Below are positions 6,615 through 16,194 of a stretch of 64,000 nucleotides of DNA, piece by piece. The translations under genes and the position numbers were made by a program. How positions within the stretch are numbered: the stretch's first letter is position 1; each line of letters starts with the position of its first letter. Source of the DNA: Hyphomicrobiales bacterium (GTDB lineage Bacteria > Pseudomonadota > Alphaproteobacteria > Rhizobiales > Rhizobiaceae); the NCBI GenBank assembly GCA_900466945.1, contig UBNV01000013.1, positions 1 to 64,000 on the forward strand, given 5' to 3'. A model generated the notes under the pieces. That model did no database searches, was not told the origin of the DNA, and saw only the letters and a list, made by a program, of their open reading frames with translations.

Positions 6615-9473
6615 TTACTCTGCCGCTTCCGCGTAGGCTTCCATCGGCGGGCAGGTGCACACCAGGTTACGGTCGCCATAGACATTGTCGACGCGGTTGA
6701 CCGAGGACCAGTACTTGTCCACCCGGAAGGCGCCCGGCGGGTAGCAGGCCTGTTCCCGGCTGTAGGGGCGATCCCACTGCCCGACCAGGTCTTCCACCGT
6801 ATGCGGTGCGTTCTTCAGCGGATTGTTGGCCTTGTCCATCCGGCCTTCCTCGATGTCGCGGGCCTCCTCGCGGATCGCCAGCATAGCCTCGCAGAAACGG
6901 TCGATCTCGGCCTTCGTTTCGGACTCGGTCGGCTCGATCATCAGCGTACCCGCCACCGGCCAGCTCATGGTCGGTGCATGGAAGCCGCAGTCGATCAGGC
7001 GCTTGGCGACGTCATCGACTGATACGCCGGCAGAGACTTGCAGAGGACGGGTGTCGATGATGCATTCATGCGCTACGCGACCCGAGGCTGATGTATAGAG
7101 CACGTCATAGGCGCCCTTCAGCCGTGCCGCGATATAGTTGGCGTTGAGGATCGCAACTTTCGTCGCCTGCGTCAGGCCTTCGCCACCCATCATCAGGCAG
7201 TAGGACCAGCTGATCGGCAGGATCGACGGCGAACCGTAAGGACCGGCCGAGACCGCACCCGGACGACCGTCGGTGACGATATGGCCAGGCAGGAAAGGCG
7301 CCAGATGCGCTTTGACCCCGATCGGACCCATGCCCGGACCGCCGCCGCCATGCGGAATGCAGAAGGTCTTGTGCAGGTTGAGGTGGGAAACGTCAGAGCC
7401 GATGTCGCCGGGGCGCGAAACGCCGACCATGGCGTTCATGTTGGCCCCATCGAGATAGACCTGGCCACCGAACTGGTGGGTGATCTCGCAGATCTCACGC
7501 ACTGTCTCCTCGAACACGCCATGCGTGGACGGATAAGTGATCATGCAGCAGGAGAGATTGGCCGCATGCTGTTCCGCCTTGGCGCGGAAGTCGTCGAGAT
7601 CGACGTCGCCGTTTTCCTTCGACTTCACCGGCACGACCGTCATCCCGACCATCTGGGCGGATGCCGGGTTGGTGCCGTGAGCCGAGGTCGGGATCAGGCA
7701 GACGGTGCGATGGGTATCACCCCGGGCGAGGTGATAGGCGCGGATGGTCAGAAGACCGGCATATTCCCCTTGAGCTCCCGAATTCGGCTGCATCGAAATC
7801 GCGTCATAGCCGGTGACGGCGCAGAGTTTTTCCGAGAGGTCATCGATCATTTCCTTGTAGCCCAGCGCCTGATCGGCCGGCACGAAGGGATGGATGTCGG
7901 AGAATTCCGGCCAGGTGATCGGCAGCATTTCGGCTGTGGCGTTGAGCTTCATCGTGCAGGAGCCGAGCGGGATCATCGCCCGGTCGAGTGCGAGGTCGCG
8001 GTCGGAGAGCCGGCGGATATAGCGGGTCATCTCGCTTTCCGCGCGGTTCATGTGGAAGATCGGATGCGTCAGATACGCGCTGCTCCGCAGCAGATCCGTC
8101 GGCAGGCGGTACTCGGCCGAGAAGTCCTCGACCTTGAAGCTGCCGCCGAAGGCGCGCCAGACAGCTTCAAGAACGGCTGGGCGTGTGCGCTCGTCGAGCG
8201 CGATGCCGACCTTGGTCTCGCCGACCTTGCGCAGGTTCACCCCTTCCGCGACAGCCGCGCGCATGACGAGACCCTGCATATGGCCAACCTCGACGGTGAT
8301 CGTGTCGAAGAAGCTCTCCGGCTCGATCGTATAACCGAGCTTTTCCAGACCCTTCGCCAGGATGACCGTCTTGCGGTGCACCTGCTGGGCAATCGCCTTC
8401 AACCCTTGAGGACCATGGAAGACGGCATACATCGAGGCCATGACGGCGAGCAGCACCTGCGCGGTGCAGATGTTCGACGTCGCCTTTTCGCGGCGGATAT
8501 GCTGTTCACGGGTCTGCAGCGACAGGCGATAGGCGCGGTTGCCGCGGGCATCGACGGAGACGCCGACCAGACGGCCAGGCATGGAGCGCTTGATCGCATC
8601 CTTGACCGCCATATAGGCCGCATGCGGACCGCCGTAACCCATGGGAACGCCGAATCGCTGGGTCGAACCGATGGCAATGTCCGCACCCATTTCGCCTGGC
8701 GACTTCAGGAGCAGCAGCGCCATGATGTCTGCGGCGACAGCCGCAAGCGCGCCGGTCTGGTGCAGACGGGCAATCAGGCCGGAGAAGTCATGCACATCGC
8801 CATGGGTGCCGGGATACTGGAAGATCGCGCCAAACACTTCGGTCGGGTCAAGATCGGTGAAGGGATCGCCGACGGTAACCGTCCAGCCGAGCGGCTCGGC
8901 GCGCGTCTGGATGACGGCGATGGTCTGCGGGTGGCAGTCCTTGTCGACGAAGAAGCCGGTCGCCTTGGTCTTGGCGCTGCGCTGGCAGAGCGCCATGGCT
9001 TCGGCGGCAGCGGTGGCCTCATCGAGCAGCGACGCGTTGGCCACGTCGAGACCGGTGAGGTCGGTCACCATGGTCTGGTAGTTGAGGAGCGCCTCGAGGC
9101 GACCTTGGCTGATTTCCGGCTGGTAGGGCGTATAGGCCGTATACCAGGCAGGGTTTTCCAGGATGTTGCGCTGGATCACCGGCGGCGTGATGGTGCCGTA
9201 ATAGCCCTGGCCGAGAAGCGAGGTCAGGACCTTGTTCTTGTTTGCGGTCTCGCGCAGCTTGTCGAGCGCCTCACGCTCGGTCATCGCCGCACCCCAGGTG
9301 AGCGGCACCTTCTGCCGGATCGAGCCGGGTACGGTATCGTCGATCATCTCGTCGAGCGAATGATAGCCGATCACCTTCAGCATATCCGTCATTTCGGCGG
9401 GCGAAGGACCGATATGGCGCCGATTGGCGAAGTCGTAAGGATCGTAATCCGTGAATTGGAATTCCGTCGTCAT
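6615..9473 (-). CDS. gcvP: Glycine dehydrogenase (P protein of the glycine cleavage system)
   Basis: A 952-residue PLP enzyme that decarboxylates glycine and transfers the aminomethyl group to the lipoyl arm of GcvH. It is the fused (not split) P protein. The PLP-binding lysine is K702 in [18 protein letters not shown], with the glycine-rich loop after it. The N-terminal RRHIGPSP and central [12 protein letters not shown] are family signatures. It is the last gene of the gcvT-gcvH-gcvP operon; its ATG shares one base with the gcvH stop (TAATG). Control should come from the glycine riboswitch ahead of gcvT. Confidence 0.98.
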   Translation of the reverse strand: MTTEFQFTDYDPYDFANRRHIGPSPAEMTDMLKVIGYHSLDEMIDDTVPGSIRQKVPLTWGAAMTEREALDKLRETANKNKVLTSLLGQGYYGTITPPVIQRNILENPAWYTAYTPYQPEISQGRLEALLNYQTMVTDLTGLDVANASLLDEATAAAEAMALCQRSAKTKATGFFVDKDCHPQTIAVIQTRAEPLGWTVTVGDPFTDLDPTEVFGAIFQYPGTHGDVHDFSGLIARLHQTGALAAVAADIMALLLLKSPGEMGADIAIGSTQRFGVPMGYGGPHAAYMAVKDAIKRSMPGRLVGVSVDARGNRAYRLSLQTREQHIRREKATSNICTAQVLLAVMASMYAVFHGPQGLKAIAQQVHRKTVILAKGLEKLGYTIEPESFFDTITVEVGHMQGLVMRAAVAEGVNLRKVGETKVGIALDERTRPAVLEAVWRAFGGSFKVEDFSAEYRLPTDLLRSSAYLTHPIFHMNRAESEMTRYIRRLSDRDLALDRAMIPLGSCTMKLNATAEMLPITWPEFSDIHPFVPADQALGYKEMIDDLSEKLCAVTGYDAISMQPNSGAQGEYAGLLTIRAYHLARGDTHRTVCLIPTSAHGTNPASAQMVGMTVVPVKSKENGDVDLDDFRAKAEQHAANLSCCMITYPSTHGVFEETVREICEITHQFGGQVYLDGANMNAMVGVSRPGDIGSDVSHLNLHKTFCIPHGGGGPGMGPIGVKAHLAPFLPGHIVTDGRPGAVSAGPYGSPSILPISWSYCLMMGGEGLTQATKVAILNANYIAARLKGAYDVLYTSASGRVAHECIIDTRPLQVSAGVSVDDVAKRLIDCGFHAPTMSWPVAGTLMIEPTESETKAEIDRFCEAMLAIREEARDIEEGRMDKANNPLKNAPHTVEDLVGQWDRPYSREQACYPPGAFRVDKYWSSVNRVDNVYGDRNLVCTCPPMEAYAEAAE

Positions 9474-9835
9474 TACGCGATCAGCTCCTTATAGGCGGCC
9501 TCGTCGAGCAGGGCATCGGCGTCGGAAGGGTTGGCGAGCTTCAGCTTGAAGAACCATGCGGCACCTTCCGGATCGGAATTGACCAGCGACGGATCGTCGA
9601 CGATCGCCTGGTTGATCTCGACCACTTCACCATCGAGCGGGCAGTAGACGTCGGAGGCTGCCTTGACGCTCTCGACGGTCGCGGCGGTGCCGTCCTTCTT
9701 GAAGGTCGAGCCTTCGTCCGGAAGTTCGACGAAGACGAGATCGCCGAGCTGGCCGGCAGCATGCGTGGTGATGCCGACGGTTGCGACATCGCCTTCGATC
9801 TTCAGCCATTCGTGTTCAGCGGTGAATTTCAACAT
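9473..9835 (-). CDS. gcvH: Glycine cleavage system H protein
   Basis: A 120-residue lipoyl carrier that shuttles the aminomethyl intermediate between GcvP, GcvT and lipoamide dehydrogenase. The lipoylated lysine is K58 in VESVKAASD, and the [16 protein letters not shown] segment near the N-terminus is typical. The ATG at 9835 follows GGAGAG. It lies 22 bases after gcvT and overlaps gcvP by one base, so all three are one transcript. Confidence 0.98.
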   Translation of the reverse strand: MLKFTAEHEWLKIEGDVATVGITTHAAGQLGDLVFVELPDEGSTFKKDGTAATVESVKAASDVYCPLDGEVVEINQAIVDDPSLVNSDPEGAAWFFKLKLANPSDADALLDEAAYKELIA

Positions 9836-9857
9836 GGGTTCTCTCCGGAGATTTTTT

Positions 9858-10997
9858 TTAGCGTTTGTAGGTGGGGGTGACGAAAGGAAGGGCGGTGACG
9901 GTCAGGGCCAAGAACTTGCCGCGGACCTCCGCAAAAACCTGGGTGCCGGGATCGGCCATGGCGGTCGGCACGTAACCCATGGCGATCGGGCCCTCGGCGC
10001 TTGGGCCGAAGCCGCCCGAAGAGACATGGCCGATCTCGGTCTGACCTTCGGCATCGGAAAACAGCTTTGCCGGCGGACGCACCGGCGCCTTGCCCTCAGG
10101 CTTCAGCCCGACGCGGCGGCGGGAAACGCCGTTGTCGAGTTCGGCGAGAATCCGTTCTGCACCGGGAAAGCCGCCGGCGCGGGCGCCACCGTTGCGGCGC
10201 ACCTTCTGGATTGCCCATTCGATCGACGCTTCCACAGGCGAAGTGGTCGTGTCGATGTCGTTTCCATAGAGGCAGAGACCTGCTTCGAGGCGCAACGAAT
10301 CGCGGGCGCCGAGGCCAATAGGCTGACAGTCCGGCTGATCGAGCAGCGCCTTGGCGAGATCGGTAGCGCGGTCTGATGGCACGGAGATTTCGAAGCCGTC
10401 TTCGCCGGAATATCCGGTGCGGGAGACGAGGGCAGGGATGTCACCCAAGGCAAGCTCGCGCACATCCATGAACTTCATGGCGGTGACATCGGAATTGAGC
10501 CTTGCCAGAACGGCTTCCGCCTTCGGGCCCTGGAGGGCGAGCAGCGCCCGGTCGTCATGCACGAGAACTTCGACGCCATCAGGAAGCTTCGCCCGCATAT
10601 GGGCAATGTCGGCATCCTTACAGCCGGCATTGACCACGACCAGCAGTCGCTGGCCGAGGCGGGAAATCATAAGGTCGTCGAGGATGCCGCCATTGTCGTC
10701 TGTGAAATAGCCGTAGCGCTGGCGTCCGTCCTTCAAGCCAAGGATGTCCACGGGAACGAGTGTTTCAAGCGCCTTGGCGGCATCATCGTAGGTGCCGGAG
10801 GCTGCGACCAGTTCGACCTGGCCCATATGGGAAACGTCGAAGAGGCCAGCGGCTGAACGGGTGTGCAGGTGTTCCTTCAGCACGCCGGCGGGATACTGCA
10901 CCGGCATGTCGTAGCCGGCGAAGGGCACCATCTTGGCGCCAAGCGATACATGAAAATCGTAAAGGGGGGTGCGTTTGAGAGCAGTCTGGTCGTCCAA
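9858..10997 (-). CDS. gcvT: Aminomethyltransferase (T protein)
   Basis: A 379-residue tetrahydrofolate-dependent enzyme that releases ammonia from the aminomethyl group on GcvH and forms 5,10-methylene-THF. The N-terminal [10 protein letters not shown] and [24 protein letters not shown] and [10 protein letters not shown] segments are hallmarks of the family. The start codon is TTG at 10997: it is preceded by GGAGG seven bases upstream and fits the usual rhizobial N-terminus. It is the first gene of the operon and follows a tandem glycine riboswitch. Confidence 0.97.
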   Translation of the reverse strand: MDDQTALKRTPLYDFHVSLGAKMVPFAGYDMPVQYPAGVLKEHLHTRSAAGLFDVSHMGQVELVAASGTYDDAAKALETLVPVDILGLKDGRQRYGYFTDDNGGILDDLMISRLGQRLLVVVNAGCKDADIAHMRAKLPDGVEVLVHDDRALLALQGPKAEAVLARLNSDVTAMKFMDVRELALGDIPALVSRTGYSGEDGFEISVPSDRATDLAKALLDQPDCQPIGLGARDSLRLEAGLCLYGNDIDTTTSPVEASIEWAIQKVRRNGGARAGGFPGAERILAELDNGVSRRRVGLKPEGKAPVRPPAKLFSDAEGQTEIGHVSSGGFGPSAEGPIAMGYVPTAMADPGTQVFAEVRGKFLALTVTALPFVTPTYKR

Positions 10998-11066
10998 GAC
11001 GTCGCCTCCGGGTTTCAGCGCATATGCGCCGGCTCAAGTCAGGGCACGGTTGTGCCGGTTCATGAG

Positions 11067-11227
11067 CCCCCTCTGTCCTTGTGCCTGAGATTGTTATCCC
11101 TTCGGCGCGGCCCGCTTTGGAAACGGGCCTCTCTCCAGAGTGCAGTCGACGCCTTGTGGTCCTTTTGCCTGAGAGTTTCCGGGGCGGTTGCTCCTTCGGC
11201 TCCGGATCAAACCGGTATCTCCCAACA
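11067..11227 (-). promoter_or_regulatory. Tandem glycine riboswitch
   Basis: Read on the minus strand, two successive aptamers carry the glycine-riboswitch core. The first (about 11227-11150) has GGGAGA, GCCGAAGGAGCAA and CTCAGGCAAAAGGACC. The second (about 11143-11068) has GGAGAGAG, GCCGAAGGGATAA and CTCAGGCACAAGGAC. It ends about 70 bases before gcvT. Glycine binding is expected to switch on the catabolic gcv operon. The two-aptamer form is the common arrangement. Confidence 0.95.
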
Positions 11228-11419
11228 AGGTCATGAAGGCATTATCCGGCGGGAGCCTCTCTTGGCAAGGGGTGGCGTCGCTCGCGAGCAGATTTTTGTC
11301 GCTTGGGCGTCATGTCTGCGGCAGTCGGGCATTGGGCAGTGCGGACTGCAGGCGCGGCATCTCGCCACTTGGCAGGACGGGCACATCGCGATAATGCAAT
11401 GATCCGAACGGGGACGACG

Positions 11420-11791
11420 ATGAAACCGAAGGTCAACACAGCGACGATCATCCTGCGCATCTTCTGCGCCATGGTCTTCCTGTCGGTCGGTTTTGCCCAT
11501 CGGACACCTGCCGCCATCGCGGCGGATGTTCAGTCGCTCGCCTACAGTCTTCCTGACGGCAGCTTTGCCGACCTGTGCATTGCAGACCAGGGCCAGAAAC
11601 ACGCCAAGCCCGCTGGCGATTGCGAAGCCTGCCGACTTGCAGGCGCCGTCATCCTGCCTTCACCTTCCGATCAGTCCTGGCTTGTCACTGCGTTTTCAAG
11701 CCTGGGCCAGGTCAGGCCCGTCGCCGCGCCCGATCGCTCTCGATATCTCCTCGACCGTCCCCGCCTGCGCGGGCCACCGCTCTCCGTCTGA
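11420..11791 (+). CDS. DUF2946-like small secreted protein
   Basis: A 123-residue protein with an N-terminal hydrophobic segment (about 8-30), then DLCIADQG and CEACRLAGAVILPSP, the Cys pair pattern of DUF2946 proteins that occur beside copper-transport genes. The C-terminal end is Arg/Pro-rich. Start choice is uncertain: ATG at 11420 follows GGGGA, while an in-frame ATG at 11399 adds seven residues. It precedes the YcnI-PCuAC fusion gene by 71 bases and is probably co-transcribed, suggesting a copper-related periplasmic or membrane role. Confidence 0.7.
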   Translation: MKPKVNTATIILRIFCAMVFLSVGFAHRTPAAIAADVQSLAYSLPDGSFADLCIADQGQKHAKPAGDCEACRLAGAVILPSPSDQSWLVTAFSSLGQVRPVAAPDRSRYLLDRPRLRGPPLSV

Positions 11792-11862
11792 TCGTTTTCA
11801 CCATCAGACAATGACGGACGACCGCCGACGGCCAAGACGGACCGCGGCACGGAGAGGCACTC

Positions 11863-12927
11863 ATGAAGACCCAACTGATTCTCGCAACCACGATCGCAAC
11901 GCTCGCCACGACCACATCGGTGTTCGCGCATGCGACCTTCGCCAACCAGCCTGCCGAGGTCGGCTCCTATGTCGCGGCCACGCTTCAGGTGCCGCATGGC
12001 TGCGACGGCAAGGCGACCAACGAAGTCCAGATCAAGCTGCCGGAAGGCGTCATCTCCGCCAAGCCGATGCCCAAGGCCGGTTGGGAGGTGGAAGTCATCA
12101 CCGGCGACTACCAGAACAGCTACGACAATCACGGCAAGGCCGTGAAATCCGGCCCGGTCGAAATCCGCTTCAAGAACGGCGACCTGCCGGACAATTTCTA
12201 CGACACCTTCACCGTCTACGGAAAGATCGCGGCGGGCGACCCGGCGACGGGTCTCGCCTTCCCGACGGTTCAGCTCTGCGGCACGGATGGCAAGGTTGCC
12301 TGGGACCAGATCGCGGCTCCGGGCCAGGATCCCCATGACCTCGATGGTCCGGCGCCTGTTCTGCAGCTCGTTGCAGCTGAACGCGACGCGCATGGCGGTC
12401 ACGGGGCACACGGCGCCCATGGTGGTCACGCCGCTCCTGCCGAGCAGGCCGCAGCAGACGGTCATGGCGCCCATGGTGCGCATGGCGATCACGCCGGTCA
12501 TGGTGATCACATGGCGGCTGCAGATCCAGGCGGCTTCGAGACGGTCACCGCAGGAGACCTCGAGCTGACGGCCGGTTTCACCAAGGCCATGCTGCCCGGC
12601 CAGCCTGTCGGCGGCGGTTTCATCACCATCAGCAACAAGGGCAGCGAAGACGACACGCTGGTGTCGGCAACCTCGGCTCAGGCCGGCGAAGTACAGCTGC
12701 ACGAAATGGCGATGGAAGGTGACGTCATGAAGATGCGCCAACTGAACGATGGCATCGCTATCCCGGCCGGCCAGACGGTCGAGTTGAAGCCCGGCGGCCT
12801 GCACCTGATGTTCTTCAAGGTGGCCGAGGCCTTCAAGGAAGGCGCGACCGTCAACGTCACGCTCACCTTCGATAGGGCCGGTGCCGTGGACGTCGTCCTG
12901 CCGGTCGGCCCGGCCAGAGGCAACTGA
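11863..12927 (+). CDS. YcnI (DUF1775)-PCuAC copper chaperone fusion
   Basis: A 354-residue periplasmic protein. A signal peptide (about 1-22) is cut so that a histidine (AHATF) becomes residue one, as needed for the YcnI copper site. A YcnI/DUF1775 domain spans about 23-165, a His/Gly/Ala-rich linker about 178-228 (repeats of GHGAHGAHG), and a PCuAC domain about 230-350 with the copper motif: LHEMAM, a further Met about ten residues on, and GLHLM. Each domain alone is known to bind copper; PCuAC proteins deliver Cu(I) to cytochrome oxidase. The fusion implies copper transfer within one polypeptide. Confidence 0.92.
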   Translation: MKTQLILATTIATLATTTSVFAHATFANQPAEVGSYVAATLQVPHGCDGKATNEVQIKLPEGVISAKPMPKAGWEVEVITGDYQNSYDNHGKAVKSGPVEIRFKNGDLPDNFYDTFTVYGKIAAGDPATGLAFPTVQLCGTDGKVAWDQIAAPGQDPHDLDGPAPVLQLVAAERDAHGGHGAHGAHGGHAAPAEQAAADGHGAHGAHGDHAGHGDHMAAADPGGFETVTAGDLELTAGFTKAMLPGQPVGGGFITISNKGSEDDTLVSATSAQAGEVQLHEMAMEGDVMKMRQLNDGIAIPAGQTVELKPGGLHLMFFKVAEAFKEGATVNVTLTFDRAGAVDVVLPVGPARGN

Positions 12928-12953
12928 TCTCCGCACTTTTCGCGAAACGGAAA

Positions 12954-12990
12954 GAAGCCGCGACCGGCCACCGGTCGCGGCTTCTTCTTC
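12954..12990 (+). terminator. Rho-independent terminator after the copper genes
   Basis: A perfect 14-base-pair stem (GAAGCCGCGACCGG with CCGGTCGCGGCTTC, 3-base loop) is followed by TTCTTC. It lies 26 bases after the fusion gene stop and just before the 3' end of the convergent gene at 13002. Confidence 0.85.
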
Positions 12991-13001
12991 ATCAGAAGGG
13001 G

Positions 13002-13277
13002 TCAGGCGACGGAGTTCTTGTAGGCCTCGATCGTCTCTTTCAGGGTGGCCTGCTCGAACTGCTGTTGCGTCGAGGTGAGGAAATACAAGGCCAGCGCGGG
13101 TGGCTGTACGACATTCACCAGCGCTCGAAGCCGTAGGTCTTCACTCTGCGCCGCCTGCTTTGCCAGCATACGCGTGTGCTCTTCCACATAGGAGGCGCGG
13201 GACGCGCGCTGAGGCGGCTTCACCGGTTCCATCGCATAGGCTGCGGTTTGAGCTGAGACTGTGACAACCTGTGTCAT
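13002..13277 (-). CDS. Hypothetical 91-residue protein
   Basis: A short soluble protein without signal peptide or membrane segment, largely helical in its second half (QSEDLRLRALVNVVQPP, QQQFEQATLKETIEAY). The ATG at 13277 has a weak GGAAAAG upstream. I do not recognise a domain. It is transcribed alone, convergent with the copper genes. The coding composition matches its neighbours, so it is probably real. Confidence 0.6.
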   Translation of the reverse strand: MTQVVTVSAQTAAYAMEPVKPPQRASRASYVEEHTRMLAKQAAQSEDLRLRALVNVVQPPALALYFLTSTQQQFEQATLKETIEAYKNSVA

Positions 13278-13403
13278 GAGCGCTTTTCCAGATATTACAT
13301 AACGACATTAGCATAAACCACGGTTATCTATGCACCTTTAAGTCGAATGAGCGAATTTGAATAAAACTGAACAGGTCTCGGACCTGGTCCAAAAGGCCTC
13401 GTT

Positions 13404-13417
13404 TTGCGCCAGATCAA
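13404..13417. promoter_or_regulatory. FixK/FnrN-like box upstream of the hemG-like gene
   Basis: TTGCGCCAGATCAA matches the FixK/FnrN consensus TTG-N8-CAA and has a full ATCAA right half. Its centre is 64 bases before the ATG at 13475. If it acts at the class II position (-41.5) the start of transcription would fall near 13452, leaving a short leader. This would link the flavodoxin gene to low oxygen. Confidence 0.55.
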
Positions 13418-13474
13418 GGAGTAACCCGGTTGCTTCCCTCATGATGCGCTGACATTCGTAGAGGGGGCACGGAC

Positions 13475-14011
13475 ATGATCATTTTCGTCGGTTATGCGAC
13501 TGTTGAAGGCCAGACTCGCAAGATCGCGGAAGCGGTGGCCACCGCAGTCGAGGCGCAGGGGCACCGGGCCCTGTTGTTCGACATCACCTTGGGCGGCGAA
13601 TATGCGGTGTCCCATCCGCAAGCCGCGATCCTGTGTGCCCCTGTGCATGCGGCGCGTTATCCCTCAGCTTTTGCAAGTTTTGTGCGACAGGAGGCGTCCT
13701 GGCTGAACAGCGTGCCCTCGGCTTTCGTCTCCGTATCTCTGCTCATTCGAAGCGAGTTCGAGGAGGAGCGGGAGGAGGCCATGCACTTCCCGGACGCTCT
13801 GATCAGCGCCAGCGGCTGGCGACCGACCATGACGCATCATGCCGCCGGCGCCCTCCGCTACACGGAATATGATTTCTTCAAGCGCTGGATCATCCGCCGC
13901 ATGGCGGAGATCGAAAACGCCCCGACAGACGTAAGCCGTGACCACGAATTCACCGACTGGAAGGCGCTCAGCGGTTTTGTCGGAGAATTCCTCGATAAGG
14001 CCAAGGGTTGA
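13475..14011 (+). CDS. HemG-type flavodoxin (protoporphyrinogen oxidase-like)
   Basis: A 178-residue flavodoxin-like protein that aligns with E. coli HemG, the menaquinone-linked protoporphyrinogen IX dehydrogenase. Shared features are the FMN phosphate loop (VEGQTRKIAEAV), PSAFASFVRQ, LNSVPSAFVSVSL, GWRPTMTHHAAGALRYTEYDFFKRW and the C-terminal EFTDWKALSGF. GAGGGGG precedes the ATG. Rhizobia usually use HemJ for this step, so it could be a second, low-oxygen enzyme or a different flavodoxin. A FixK-like box upstream supports an oxygen-limited role. Confidence 0.8.
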   Translation: MIIFVGYATVEGQTRKIAEAVATAVEAQGHRALLFDITLGGEYAVSHPQAAILCAPVHAARYPSAFASFVRQEASWLNSVPSAFVSVSLLIRSEFEEEREEAMHFPDALISASGWRPTMTHHAAGALRYTEYDFFKRWIIRRMAEIENAPTDVSRDHEFTDWKALSGFVGEFLDKAKG

Positions 14012-14025
14012 CGCGGTTGCCTCAA

Positions 14026-14063
14026 CCGGCTTGAACGGCGGTGACAACAGCCGTTTGAGCCGG
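14026..14063 (+). promoter_or_regulatory. Hairpin abutting the crcB ribosome binding site
   Basis: CCGGCTTGAACGGC pairs with GCCGTTTGAGCCGG over 14 positions (two are G-U in RNA) around a 10-base loop. The 3' arm runs into the GGAGG ribosome binding site of crcB (14062-14066). There is no T-tract, so it is not a standard terminator. It may affect crcB translation. It does not match the fluoride riboswitch consensus as I know it. Confidence 0.45.
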
Positions 14064-14071
14064 AGGCATTC

Positions 14072-14449
14072 ATGTTCCATATCCTGCTGGTCGCAATCGG
14101 TGGCGCGATCGGATCGGTGGCCCGCTACCTGACCGGCATCGCCATGACGCGACTTCTCGGGCCGGCCTTCCCCTGGGGCACGATCACGGTCAATATCGTC
14201 GGCTCGTTTGCGATCGGCCTGCTGACGGAATTGGTGGCCCGCAAGTTTGCGGCGCCCATGGAGATGCGTCTGTTGCTCGTCGTCGGCTTCCTCGGCGGCT
14301 TCACCACCTTTTCGTCCTTCTCCCTCGATACCATGGCGCTCGCCGAACGGGGCGCGATTCTGGCGGCCTTTGGTTATGTCGCGGCAAGCGTAACCCTGTC
14401 GCTCGCGGCAGCATTTGGTGGTCTCACCCTGGGCCGCAGCCTGTTCTGA
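14072..14449 (+). CDS. crcB: Fluoride exporter CrcB/FluC
   Basis: A 125-residue inner-membrane protein with four predicted transmembrane helices. It shows the Fluc-channel signatures: GGAIGSVARYLTG near the N-terminus, WGTITVNIVGSF in helix 2, and GFLGGFTTFSSFSLD containing the phenylalanine-box and Na+-site region. Fluc proteins work as antiparallel dimers that expel fluoride. The length is typical. It is a single-gene form. Confidence 0.95.
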   Translation: MFHILLVAIGGAIGSVARYLTGIAMTRLLGPAFPWGTITVNIVGSFAIGLLTELVARKFAAPMEMRLLLVVGFLGGFTTFSSFSLDTMALAERGAILAAFGYVAASVTLSLAAAFGGLTLGRSLF

Positions 14450-14545
14450 GGCCGGGTTCTGCATTTCCGCTTTCCCTTTGCGCCCGAAATCTACTAAAGG
14501 CACGGGACAAGTGGGTGGAGAACCCGAGCACGAAAGAATTCCCTG

Positions 14546-15535
14546 ATGGCAGGCATCGAACATATCACCGTGGAAGCCGATGAGGCGGGCATGCGGCTCG
14601 ACCGTTGGTTCAAGATCCACTATCCGGGTCTCGGCTTCGGCGCGCTTCAGAAGCTGCTGCGCTCGGGCCAGGTCCGTGTCGACGGCGGTCGCGTCAAGAC
14701 CGATGCCCGCGTCCAGCCCGGCCAGGTCGTGCGTGTGCCGCCCATGGACGTCGACGCCAAGAAGACCGGCCCGATTGCAAGCCACGACCTCAAGCATGGC
14801 GACGATCATGAACTCCTGTCGCGCATGCTGCTGCATGAAGACGAGAAGGTCTTCGTGCTCAACAAGCCGGCCGGCCTTGCTGTGCAGGGCGGCTCGGGCC
14901 TCAACAGGCATATCGACAAGATGCTCGAAGCCTGGACCAGCCGGAAGGGCGAGAAGCCTCGTCTGGTGCATCGCCTCGATCGCGACACCTCGGGTGTTCT
15001 CGTTGTCGCCCGTACGCGTGGCGCGGCCCAGAAGCTGACCGCCGCCTTCCGCGAGCGCGACACCAAGAAGATCTACTGGTCGCTGGTGAAGGGTGTTCCG
15101 CGCAAGCACGAGGACAAGATCTCGACCTGGCTCACCAAGGACCAGACCGATGAAGGCGACCGCATGCGGGTCTGCAGACATGGGGAAGACGGCGCAGATC
15201 ACGCCATCACCTATTACCGCGTCATCGACACGGCAGCCCAGAACCTCGCCTGGCTGGAGATGGAACCCTACACCGGGCGCACCCACCAGCTGCGCGTTCA
15301 CGCGCTCCATATCGGCCATCCGATCATAGGCGATCCGAAGTATTTCGAAGACGACCACAATTGGGATTTTCCCGGCGGCGTCCAGAAGCGCCTGCATCTG
15401 CATGCGCGCTACATCGACCTGCCGCATCCGAACGGTGGTCGCCTGAAGGTGACCGCACCGTTGCCGCCGCACATGGTCCAGACCTGGAACCTGCTCGGTC
15501 TCGACCAGCGCGATGGTGACAGGGACGGCGAATGA
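14546..15535 (+). CDS. rluC: Ribosomal large-subunit pseudouridine synthase, RluC/RluA family
   Basis: A 329-residue enzyme with an N-terminal S4 RNA-binding domain (about 15-75; MRLDRWFKIHYPGLGFGALQ) and an RluA-type catalytic domain (about 100-310). The catalytic aspartate lies in LVHRLDRDTSGVLVVAR. The S4 domain and the HQLRVH motif point to RluC-type enzymes that modify 23S rRNA at 955, 2504 and 2580 in E. coli. Its stop overlaps the next start (ATGA), and rluC-HAD-Atp12 form a tight operon. Confidence 0.9.
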   Translation: MAGIEHITVEADEAGMRLDRWFKIHYPGLGFGALQKLLRSGQVRVDGGRVKTDARVQPGQVVRVPPMDVDAKKTGPIASHDLKHGDDHELLSRMLLHEDEKVFVLNKPAGLAVQGGSGLNRHIDKMLEAWTSRKGEKPRLVHRLDRDTSGVLVVARTRGAAQKLTAAFRERDTKKIYWSLVKGVPRKHEDKISTWLTKDQTDEGDRMRVCRHGEDGADHAITYYRVIDTAAQNLAWLEMEPYTGRTHQLRVHALHIGHPIIGDPKYFEDDHNWDFPGGVQKRLHLHARYIDLPHPNGGRLKVTAPLPPHMVQTWNLLGLDQRDGDRDGE

Positions 15536-16185
15536 AGCTTGTACTCTTCGATTGCGACGGCACGCTGGTCGACAGCGCGGGCCTGATCCATGAGGTCATG
15601 CGCCACACCTTCATCGCCTTCGGCAAGCCGGAGCCCACTTTGGAAACGACCAAGTCGATCATCGGCCTGACGCTCGATATCGCGATCGCCCGCATGGACG
15701 GAAAGCCACATGCCGATGACGAAGCGGTCGCGATGGCTTCTCACTACAAGTCGATCTTCTCTGATGTGCGCCGCAATTCCGGCTTCGGAGAAATCATGTT
15801 CGACGGCATCCGCGAAGTTCTGGATGCTCTGATCGCGCGCGAAGACATCTGGCTCGGTGCCGTCACTGGCAAGTCGCGGCGCGGGCTGGAGATGATCCTT
15901 GAAGGGCATGGCCTCAAGCCCCATTTCCTCTTCTGCCGCACGGCCGACGAATGCCCCTCCAAGCCGCATCCGGCCATGGTCAACGAATGCTGCGACGAGG
16001 CCGGGATCGCAACGAGGGAGACCATCGTGATCGGCGATGCGATCTACGACATGCAGATGGCCAAGGCCGCAGGCGCGACAGCGATCGGCGTGGCCTGGGG
16101 TTACGCGAATGCGGACGAGCTCTGGAAAGCCGGAGCCGATGCCGTGGTCGAACGCCCCGCCGACCTTCTGGCCTATATCCACTAG
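15532..16185 (+). CDS. HAD-family hydrolase (Gph-like phosphatase)
   Basis: A 217-residue HAD phosphatase with motif I FDCDGTLVDS (nucleophile Asp and general acid Asp), a helical cap, motif II threonine in VTGKSRRG, and motif III/IV in KPHPAMV and VIGDAIYDMQMAKAAG. This pattern fits phosphoglycolate phosphatase-like enzymes, but the substrate cannot be fixed. It is coupled to rluC by an ATGA overlap and precedes the Atp12 gene, whose Shine-Dalgarno overlaps its stop codon. Confidence 0.9.
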   Translation: MKLVLFDCDGTLVDSAGLIHEVMRHTFIAFGKPEPTLETTKSIIGLTLDIAIARMDGKPHADDEAVAMASHYKSIFSDVRRNSGFGEIMFDGIREVLDALIAREDIWLGAVTGKSRRGLEMILEGHGLKPHFLFCRTADECPSKPHPAMVNECCDEAGIATRETIVIGDAIYDMQMAKAAGATAIGVAWGYANADELWKAGADAVVERPADLLAYIH

Positions 16186-16194
16186 GAGCCCTTG

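Noticed and set aside
7281-9494. Plus-strand ORF of 737 codons opposite gcvP
   Set aside because: High GC keeps the antisense frame open; the sense strand encodes an unmistakable GcvP.
14012-14071. Fluoride riboswitch before crcB
   Set aside because: The segment has a strong hairpin but lacks the conserved sequence blocks of the crcB motif as I know them.
13664-15472. Minus-strand ORF of 602 codons opposite the hemG-like gene, crcB and rluC
   Set aside because: Antisense shadow across three real genes; no domains.
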